The translations under genes and the position numbers were made by a program. The notes below the pieces were generated by a model, which made no database searches, was not told where the DNA came from, and saw nothing but the letters and a program-made list of their open reading frames with translations. Positions 52,735 to 58,301 of a stretch of 58,301 nucleotides of DNA are shown piece by piece (position 1 is the first letter of the stretch; each line of letters begins with the position of its first letter). Origin of the DNA: Oscillospiraceae bacterium (GTDB lineage: Bacteria > Bacillota > Clostridia > Oscillospirales > CAG-272); the NCBI GenBank assembly GCA_015064805.1, contig SVRN01000001.1, positions 1-58,301 of the forward strand, given 5' to 3'.

Positions 52735-52799
52735 TGGAGCATTTCGCCTATGCGACTGGGGCGGGCAATGAAAAATCCCACCGCAATTAGCCATATATT

Positions 52800-52838
52800 A
52801 AAATCCCCGAACAGTACCTGAACCATTCGGGGATTTTT
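52800..52838. terminator. Terminator of the GH110-like gene
   Basis: 12-bp perfect stem (aaaatccccgaa/ttcggggatttt) with a 14-nt loop, 5 bp past the leftward stop. It can also serve the lipoprotein gene. Confidence 0.8.
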
Positions 52839-52842
52839 CTCG

Positions 52843-54585
52843 TTAATTATCACTCACTACGTCTTGACAGTGCTCTGCTTCGTGCCCTATTGAATCAAAG
52901 TTTCCGATCCATTGGTTGCCCGACAGCGAAACCTTTTGGCAGTAGGAAAGCCGGATCGGCGCTTTTTTCTCGGCCTCTTGCGGAGCAGAGGGGCTTTTGA
53001 AGATACGGTTTCCCGAAAAGACGAGATCTGCGCAGGAGAAGGCGTACAGCACGGGAACACCGACCGTGTCAAACACGTTGTCGGTGATGCGGATGCGTTT
53101 GTGATACGGCTTATTCTCCTCGGGACTTGCGACCATGGGGGATATGCTGATCACGCCGTCACAGAACTGGTAGATGGAGGAAAGGCAGGCGTCGGTAAAT
53201 ACGTTGCGTGAGATTTCGACGTCGTGACACGCGCCCGATTCGAACCAGTGATTGGCGTCGCCTGCGACGAGAATGGCAGAGCCGGAGGACTCAAAATAAT
53301 TATCACAAATTCGCACGGGCTTGGGCGTGGAGACCAAAACGCCACGCGCGCGGCAGCTGCCAAATCTGTTATTGGTGCAAATAAAGGAAGCGGTGTGCGA
53401 CAGATTATCCAGCGCCAGCGTATTGCCTGTAGCGGCCATCTCCAAAATTTCTTTTGGAAGCGGACGGTCAAAGGTCAAAAGAAAGGTCATACGGTCCTCA
53501 AGCGTGTAGGATACGGCACGCGCGGTGCCGATGGACTCCATAGAAGAACGCGCGATGAAGCCGATCTCATCCCCCGCTTCTGCCCAGTATAAAAAGCCGC
53601 AGGCCTGCGGATGGCGGTACTTACAGCGCAGCGTTCTGTCGTTGATTACCTCGTCCGACGTGACACAGCATCCGTGCACGTTGATGGGATCGTCCATCAG
53701 GGCGTGAAAGGTGCAATTTGTGATGGTCACGGTACCCGAATTGCAGGTGACGTGCATGCCGTCGTCGCGACCGCCTGAGACCAGTCGCCCTGCGCGCTTA
53801 TCAGGCAAAAAATGCACCCCGTGATAGGTCATGTTATGGCAGAATTGCGACAGACAACCGAGCCCTCCACACGAATGGAAGGTTACGTTTTCTACCGTGA
53901 TATCGGAGCATTTTTCGGTGAAGATGCCTGCGTGAATACGAGCGTTGTGGCGCATGTTCAACAGATCGCCCACGTGAATGCTTTCGTGGCACGTTACGCA
54001 CATACGATACGTCGAGTCGCCCAGCGGTTGAATGCTCGTGGCAATTACGTCGCTCACGCCGCGACGCGCGCGCAGGCTGTGCGGTTCAAATACGATGATG
54101 CTTTTGTTGTATGCGAACCATTCGTCATTGCCCGTGTCAAATTCCAAATTTCCGTTGGCAAAGCGGTGGGGAAAGAGCGCGGGATCGACCCAAACGTCGA
54201 TCTCCTTATCGCTTTTTGCCACGACGCGGCCCTCAGCGACCAACGGCTTTTTCCAGTTGATCGTAAAGTCTTCCAAGCGTACGTTTTTGCAGTGATCAAG
54301 GGTAAATACCTGCATATGGCCCGACAGCCAAAGGCGGGCGCCATTTCCGCGAAGTATGCAGTTTTTCATGCCTTTCAAAAAGACCGCAAGTGTGCGATGA
54401 GGGATGACGTCAGAGTTTGAAATGCGAAAGTCTTCACGCTTGGCATCTTGGGGCGAAAAATAATAGTCTGCGCTCTCAAAAACGAACTCAGTATTCTCTT
54501 TGTGCTGTTCAAGCAGCGCGAACAGGGACGACGTGATATCGGTACCCGGCAAAATGCCGTGTTCGGACAAGCGGATGATTTTCAT
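52843..54585 (-). CDS. GH110-like right-handed beta-helix protein
   Basis: 580 residues. A beta helix with many short turns (VRLEDFTINW, ITVENVTFHSCGG, VTITNCTFHALMDDPINVHG, VRICDNYFESSGS). The acid-rich pair GGRDDGMHV and MDDPINVHG resembles the catalytic region of GH110 alpha-1,3-galactosidases, where three Asp residues are essential. There is no signal peptide and no lipobox, so it should act inside the cell. The ATG at 54585 follows AAAGGAG; the open frame further upstream runs through the promoter and is not used. Substrate galactosides are an inference. Confidence 0.65.
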   Translation of the reverse strand: MKIIRLSEHGILPGTDITSSLFALLEQHKENTEFVFESADYYFSPQDAKREDFRISNSDVIPHRTLAVFLKGMKNCILRGNGARLWLSGHMQVFTLDHCKNVRLEDFTINWKKPLVAEGRVVAKSDKEIDVWVDPALFPHRFANGNLEFDTGNDEWFAYNKSIIVFEPHSLRARRGVSDVIATSIQPLGDSTYRMCVTCHESIHVGDLLNMRHNARIHAGIFTEKCSDITVENVTFHSCGGLGCLSQFCHNMTYHGVHFLPDKRAGRLVSGGRDDGMHVTCNSGTVTITNCTFHALMDDPINVHGCCVTSDEVINDRTLRCKYRHPQACGFLYWAEAGDEIGFIARSSMESIGTARAVSYTLEDRMTFLLTFDRPLPKEILEMAATGNTLALDNLSHTASFICTNNRFGSCRARGVLVSTPKPVRICDNYFESSGSAILVAGDANHWFESGACHDVEISRNVFTDACLSSIYQFCDGVISISPMVASPEENKPYHKRIRITDNVFDTVGVPVLYAFSCADLVFSGNRIFKSPSAPQEAEKKAPIRLSYCQKVSLSGNQWIGNFDSIGHEAEHCQDVVSDN

Positions 54586-54627
54586 GAACCTACTCCTTTC
54601 GTTGCGCGGCTGTCGAGGGTATGATTT

Positions 54628-54656
54628 ATTGTAGCACATTGCCTGCGCGTAGTCAA
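54628..54656 (-). promoter_or_regulatory. Promoter of the GH110-like gene
   Basis: Leftward TTGACT (54651-54656), 17-bp spacer, TACAAT (54628-54633). Confidence 0.75.
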
Positions 54657-54816
54657 TAAGAATATCCTTTTTCCCTGCATTGAAAAGGGTAGACGCGTTC
54701 GGGGCAATTATCCCTGTGCCGCACTTTTTTACTTCGTAAAATTCTGTTATCCCTGACCGTGCATTGTGAGGAATAAAGAGAATCAACCCAACGCGAAAAC
54801 GATTTGGCTGACATAC

Positions 54817-54846
54817 TTGACAGAAAACGCAACCACATGATATAAT
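54817..54846 (+). promoter_or_regulatory. Promoter of the leucine-rich-repeat gene
   Basis: TTGACA (54817-54822), 18-bp spacer, TATAAT (54841-54846). Apart from the two divergent promoters, 54657-54941 holds nothing I recognise. Confidence 0.8.
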
Positions 54847-54941
54847 GCAGTATATAAAAAGCGCTTGACCGCATAAAAGCCCTTGTAAATGAAAGGGAGC
54901 GGAAAAAATCACAAAATTTATGATCAAAAGGAGCAACAGAA

Positions 54942-55907
54942 ATGGCCAATATCTGCTGGTTTGAATTGCGCGTAAGAGGAACGAAAGAGAATTGCACGGG
55001 TATGATGGACTCCGGTCTTGCTTGTGAGGAGGCATACGTGAAGGCGGCGGTAGGGAATGAGAATGACTATATGGCGACGATTGCCGGAGTCTGCCACTGG
55101 TCCGTCATGGAAAACATGGTGACTGTTGATGAAGCGGAATCGCTTTTAGGCAAAGCCAAGCGTTTTCACTTGGAGATCGAGGCCTGCGGCATGAGTGAGG
55201 ATGGCACTTGCGAGCATTTCCACTATCACGGTGCGGAAGTCATCAAGGAAACCTACTGCTTGCCCGGTTTTTCGATTGCACAGCTCGACGACCTTGATCT
55301 TAGCGACGAGGAGCTGGCAAAATATGAAAAGAACGACGAGGTTGGGATGTATATTCTGAAAGAAGAATTTGAGGAAGGCTTTTATTTTGACGAGGATCTT
55401 GGCGAGCCGGTCTTCCGGTTTGATATGTCTATGGAAGGCGCGTCTGAGTCGGAAGAGCCTGAGGAGGAATCGCTTGGAGGAGCCGGAGGCCTGTTTGGCA
55501 GTTCGCAGAGCATCCTTGCGATGATGGGTATCACGGCGGATGAAAACGGTTTTGCCATCGTATCTTACGAGGATAGCCACACGGCGTCGCTTTTTGATTA
55601 TTTCGGCAAAGAAAAAACGGTTATTGTTCCCGATGGCGTTACCACCCTTGAGGAGGGATGCTTTTCCGGTAATGATACCGCTGAAGAAATCGTGCTACCA
55701 AGCACGTTGAGGGTGATCCGCATTGATTGCTTCCAACACTGCTCCAAACTGAAAACGATCGTTATTCCAGCAAGCGTTACAGACTTTGAAGAGGGAGAGG
55801 ACAACTGCACGTTCAGCGGAACGCCGCAGGTCATAGTCGTCACCCCTGCCGGCAGTTGCGCCGAAGCCTTTGCACAGTCCAAGGGAATTAAGACCAGGAC
55901 CGAGTGA
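54942..55907 (+). CDS. Cytoplasmic protein with BspA-type leucine-rich repeats
   Basis: 321 residues. The N-terminal 140 residues (ICWFELRVRGTKENC, AGVCHWSVMENMVTVDEA, FHLEIEACGMSEDGTCEHF) look like an alpha/beta domain seen in clostridial proteins that begin MANxCWYELRxRG. An acidic linker (SEEPEEESLGG) follows. The C-terminus has two or three LRR_5 repeats (VIVPDGVTTLEEGCFSG, IVLPSTLRVIRIDCFQ, IVIPASVTDFEEG). No signal peptide is present. Function unknown; a protein-binding or sensing role is a guess. AAAAGGAG precedes the ATG. Confidence 0.7.
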   Translation: MANICWFELRVRGTKENCTGMMDSGLACEEAYVKAAVGNENDYMATIAGVCHWSVMENMVTVDEAESLLGKAKRFHLEIEACGMSEDGTCEHFHYHGAEVIKETYCLPGFSIAQLDDLDLSDEELAKYEKNDEVGMYILKEEFEEGFYFDEDLGEPVFRFDMSMEGASESEEPEEESLGGAGGLFGSSQSILAMMGITADENGFAIVSYEDSHTASLFDYFGKEKTVIVPDGVTTLEEGCFSGNDTAEEIVLPSTLRVIRIDCFQHCSKLKTIVIPASVTDFEEGEDNCTFSGTPQVIVVTPAGSCAEAFAQSKGIKTRTE

Positions 55908-56026
55908 GCATACAATTCCGGCATATCACGGCAGATACGACTGTTTTATTTGGTACTCCGGATGAACAAGTATCTGCTCTCGACAAAAAAACAACACAAA
56001 AATGCACATAAAAGCAGTGAAGATGC

Positions 56027-56055
56027 TTGACTTTTTTTGGGGGATGTGCTACAAT
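56027..56055 (+). promoter_or_regulatory. Promoter of the YbjN-like gene
   Basis: TTGACT (56027-56032), 17-bp spacer, TACAAT (56050-56055). Confidence 0.7.
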
Positions 56056-56091
56056 AAAATTACGAATTTAAAACAACAGGAGGATTCTACG

Positions 56092-56499
56092 ATGCAAGAT
56101 TATGCAAGAGCATTTTGTGCATATATGGACGCAAACGGAATTAAGTATACTGTACAGAAGGAAAATCTCATCAAGGTGCTTTACCGTGGCGATAATTTGG
56201 ATTCCATCCCGGTTTTCGCAATCTTTGATGAAGACAATGACCCGTTGGTAGCATTCAAGTGCTGGGACATCGCCAACTTCAAGAACAAGGAGGCCGACGC
56301 ACTGATCGTATGCAACATCCTGAACGCAGAGTATCGTTGGGTTAAGTTTTACCTCGACAAGGACAATGACATTGTTGCTTCGATTGACGCAATCATTGAC
56401 CTTGACACCTGTGGCTCGGAATGCATGGCGCTGGTCAGACGTGTTGTTAACATCGTTGATGATGCATATCCCCGGATCGCAAAAGCACGCTGGGCTTAA
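56092..56499 (+). CDS. YbjN-like protein
   Basis: 135 residues in an alpha/beta arrangement like YbjN/T3SS-chaperone-type folds: YARAFCAYMDANGIKYTV, NLIKVLYRGDNLDSIPVFAIF, CNILNAEYRWVKFYLDKDND and SECMALVRRVVNIVDDAYP. The pattern of a helix, three strands and a final helix with a VRRVVNIVDD-type end fits the family. The role is unknown. The ATG at 56092 has CAGGAGG upstream. Confidence 0.65.
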   Translation: MQDYARAFCAYMDANGIKYTVQKENLIKVLYRGDNLDSIPVFAIFDEDNDPLVAFKCWDIANFKNKEADALIVCNILNAEYRWVKFYLDKDNDIVASIDAIIDLDTCGSECMALVRRVVNIVDDAYPRIAKARWA

Positions 56500-56515
56500 A
56501 ACGCGCAATATTATT

Positions 56516-56555
56516 GTGCGAGGAAATTGCAAAGGCAATTTCCTCGCACATGCTT
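56516..56555 (+). terminator. Likely terminator of the YbjN-like gene
   Basis: 15-bp perfect stem (gtgcgaggaaattgc and its complement) with an AAAG loop and a short T-rich tail, 17 bp after the stop. Confidence 0.7.
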
Positions 56556-56609
56556 TTGATCTTGAAAGGATCGGTTGACAGTTCAACCGGCTTTAATAAC
56601 AGGCGCACG

Positions 56610-56651
56610 AAAAAATCCCAAGGCAAGAAAAACAAGCCTTGGGATTTTTTT
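56610..56651 (-). terminator. Terminator of the decarboxylase gene
   Basis: 15-bp perfect stem (aaaaaatcccaaggc and its complement) with an 11-nt loop, at the stop codon of the leftward gene. Confidence 0.85.
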
Positions 56652-58092
56652 ACTTTTCACCATTGACCTCAACCACGGCGATGCGGTTATCCGCGCCGAG
56701 ACCCGTGACGGTGCATCCCTTCTCAACGGCGTACAGAACGTGAGAAATGATCTCATCCGTTATCAGCTCGCCGGGCGCGAGAATCGGAATACCGGGAGGA
56801 TAATACATAACTGATTTCGCACTGATGCGATTCCGGCTGTCAGCCAGGGGAATGTATTCCTTTTTGGCATAAAAAGCTTCTCGCGGCGTTATGAGCACGC
56901 GGGGCGCAATATACTCGTAGATAAAGTCGCGTTTGCAGGGGGTGTTTGTCGTTTGTGAAATTTCAAGAAGGGCGCTGACAAGACGGTCGTAATGACTCTC
57001 GCTGTTCCCATGAGTCGCAACCGCAAGAATATTGTTCATGTCGCCAAACTCTATCTGAATTCCATAGCCGTCTCGCAGGGACGAGTAGAGCTCTATGCCC
57101 GCCAGTCCCGTGCCGAGCGTGTATATGGAAAGCTTTGTCAGGTCAAAGTCGTAAACCGAGTCTCCATCGACGATATCTTTGCCAAACGCCCAATAAGTGC
57201 CGATCTGATTGATCTGATCTCTTGCTTTATTGGTGTGGCTGATGACGGCGTCAAGCAGCTCTTGGCCTTGAGTAGCGAGGAGGCGACGGGCGAGATCCAA
57301 CGACGCAAGGAGAAGGTAGGACGCGCTTGTCGTTCTCGTGAGGTTTATGACGTTGTTGATATGCGTGGGGGGAATCGAGCCGGAGGAAAGCAGTATCGAG
57401 CTTTGCGTCAGCGATCCGCCGGTTTTGTGCATGCTGACTGCTGCCATATCTGCACCGCAATGCATGGCGGCTGTCGGTAGCTTGTCGTTGAAGTAAAAGT
57501 GCGTGCCGTGCGCTTCGTCAACCAACACCCTTACGTTGTGTTGATGAGCGATCTTCACGATGCTCTCAATATCCGAGCAAATGCCGTAGTAAGTAGGATT
57601 ATTAAGGAAAATAGCGGTCGCATATTTGTTTTCAACAATGCTCTTGACTACGTCGTCAACGCGCATACCCAGAGCAATGCCGAGCGTGGGATGAACGGAG
57701 GGGTTGATATAGACCGGCGTGGCGCCTGCGAGAATTACGGCGTTGATGACGCTGTAGTGCACGTTTCTTGGTATGAGGATTTTATCCCCCGGGGCACATG
57801 CGCTCATAATCATTGCCTGAACGGAGGAGGTTGTTCCTCCTACCATAAAGAAGGCATCTGCGGCACCAAAGGCATCGGCCGCAAGCTGTTCGGCTTGCTT
57901 GATAACACCTTTCGCTTCGCACAGATAGTCAATGCTCTTGCGCGAATTAAGGTCAAGAGCGACGCACTGCTCACCGAAATATTCCTTTAATACATCCAGA
58001 TTATGCTTGTGGCCGGGAACATCAAAGGGGACGACGTCCTCCCGGCTGTGCTTGAGAAGTGCTTCTGCAAGCGGGGCTGAAAATTGATCCAT
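56650..58092 (-). CDS. Orn/Lys/Arg decarboxylase family (SpeA/CadA-like)
   Basis: 480 residues of the short Firmicute form of fold-I PLP decarboxylases. Segments seen: DVPGHKHNLDVLKEYFGE, FFMVGGTTSSVQAMIM, the PLP region VLVDEAHGTHFYFN and Lys in AAVSMHKTGGSLTQSS (near 220), and the C-terminal YPPGIPILAPGE. It makes a polyamine or diamine from a basic amino acid; which one cannot be read. The ATG at 58092 has AAGGA 8 nt upstream; longer frames have no site. Confidence 0.88.
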   Translation of the reverse strand: MDQFSAPLAEALLKHSREDVVPFDVPGHKHNLDVLKEYFGEQCVALDLNSRKSIDYLCEAKGVIKQAEQLAADAFGAADAFFMVGGTTSSVQAMIMSACAPGDKILIPRNVHYSVINAVILAGATPVYINPSVHPTLGIALGMRVDDVVKSIVENKYATAIFLNNPTYYGICSDIESIVKIAHQHNVRVLVDEAHGTHFYFNDKLPTAAMHCGADMAAVSMHKTGGSLTQSSILLSSGSIPPTHINNVINLTRTTSASYLLLASLDLARRLLATQGQELLDAVISHTNKARDQINQIGTYWAFGKDIVDGDSVYDFDLTKLSIYTLGTGLAGIELYSSLRDGYGIQIEFGDMNNILAVATHGNSESHYDRLVSALLEISQTTNTPCKRDFIYEYIAPRVLITPREAFYAKKEYIPLADSRNRISAKSVMYYPPGIPILAPGELITDEIISHVLYAVEKGCTVTGLGADNRIAVVEVNGEK

Positions 58093-58126
58093 TGGAGTGT
58101 TCCTTCGGTATAGTTCTTTCTTTGTT

Positions 58127-58167
58127 ATGGCAGATACCGTTCGCATTGCGTGAACGGTATCTGCCAT
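58127..58167. repeat. Inverted repeat between decarboxylase and upstream gene
   Basis: 16-bp perfect stem (atggcagataccgttc and its complement) with a 9-nt loop and no T-run. It lies between the stop of the partial gene at the right edge and the decarboxylase start. It could be an attenuator or an RNA-stability element. Confidence 0.5.
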
Positions 58168-58175
58168 GGATGGTA

Positions 58176-58301
58176 TCATTTTTTGTCAGAGGACGGAGTG
58201 TAAAAATCAAGCCAGAATTCGTACATTTTCTTTGCGTATTCAAAATTCTGCTGATAGTCTGCAAGGTCGGTCCAATACTCGTCCGAGAAGCCTTCGCACT
58301 T
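58176..58301 (-). CDS. C-terminal end of an unidentified protein (partial)
   Basis: The last 41 residues of a leftward gene that enters from the right edge, ending at the TGA at 58176-58178. The fragment (FEYAKKMYEFWLDFYTPSSD) is aromatic and charged. It is too short for me to name a family. It lies 83 bp before the decarboxylase and may share its transcript. Confidence 0.6.
   Translation of the reverse strand, partial: KCEGFSDEYWTDLADYQQNFEYAKKMYEFWLDFYTPSSDKK

Larger units (their letters stand above)
51759..52782. mobile_element. Fourth unit with its centre replaced by cargo
   Basis: Left border: tRNA-end copy with one change (TCTCACCCCCGCAACC, 51762) and a hairpin (51774-51816) whose stem differs from units 1-3 in both arms but still pairs. 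Right border: the same unit end and a new unit start (tgcgactggggcgggcaatg at 52751-52770, then aatcccacc to 52782). Between the borders lie the palindrome array and an AT-rich lipoprotein gene instead of the usual 165 bp. No transposase or integrase is encoded. The mobile nature is inference. Confidence 0.5.

Overview
The window looks like chromosomal DNA of a spore-forming Clostridia-type Firmicute, probably an uncultured gut member of the Oscillospirales or a relative. The reasons are a SAM-I riboswitch before metK, a T-box leader before thrS, the sporulation trio ylbJ-yqfC-yqfD, the Firmicute gene orders phoH-ybeY-era-recO and metK-recD2-comF, GGAGG ribosome binding sites, TTGACA/TATAAT promoters, and a GC-rich third codon position. 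The genus cannot be fixed from the sequence alone.

Layout. 1-4.8 kb: end of a small membrane protein, a MutS-family ATPase, a LUD-domain protein and, divergent from it, an ECF sigma factor with a membrane-anchored partner. 4.9-7.5 kb: a large lipoprotein with two beta-helix modules. 7.8-12.6 kb: SAM riboswitch, metK, a small membrane protein, recD2 and comF. 13-24 kb: mreB, pepD, rlmB, a 998-residue protein that reads as a degenerate P-type ATPase with a long acidic tail, a radical SAM/DUF2344 pair and a GH127-type arabinofuranosidase. 24-28.7 kb: an ECF transporter S component, a surface protein with two carbohydrate-binding-like modules, a DUF3810 metallopeptidase and an RluD-type pseudouridine synthase. 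28.8-37.8 kb: a long housekeeping/sporulation cluster, ylbJ-yqfC-yqfD-phoH-ybeY-(unknown)-era-recO-mutS2. 38-40.8 kb: a methylglyoxal-synthase-like protein with altered active-site residues and T-box-controlled thrS.

40.8-47.4 kb is a leftward sugar-acid operon: mannonate dehydratase (uxuA), an SDR mannonate oxidoreductase, two TIM-barrel isomerases, a Gfo/Idh dehydrogenase and a beta-helix lipoprotein. This fits capture and catabolism of hexuronate or a related plant or mucin sugar. Divergent from it is a ThuA-domain protein followed by a duplicated DUF1538 membrane protein and two P-II-like proteins, which looks like a membrane carrier with its own small-molecule sensors.

50.8-52.8 kb is the most unusual stretch. 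A tRNA-Leu/tRNA-fMet operon runs into three complete tandem units of about 228 bp. Each unit begins with a copy of the tRNA-fMet 3' end and its terminator. A fourth unit has its centre replaced by a palindromic repeat array and an AT-rich lipoprotein gene. The initiator tRNA itself carries an extra base in its T stem. The window ends with a GH110-like beta-helix protein that has no signal peptide, a leucine-rich-repeat protein, a YbjN-like protein and an Orn/Lys/Arg decarboxylase.
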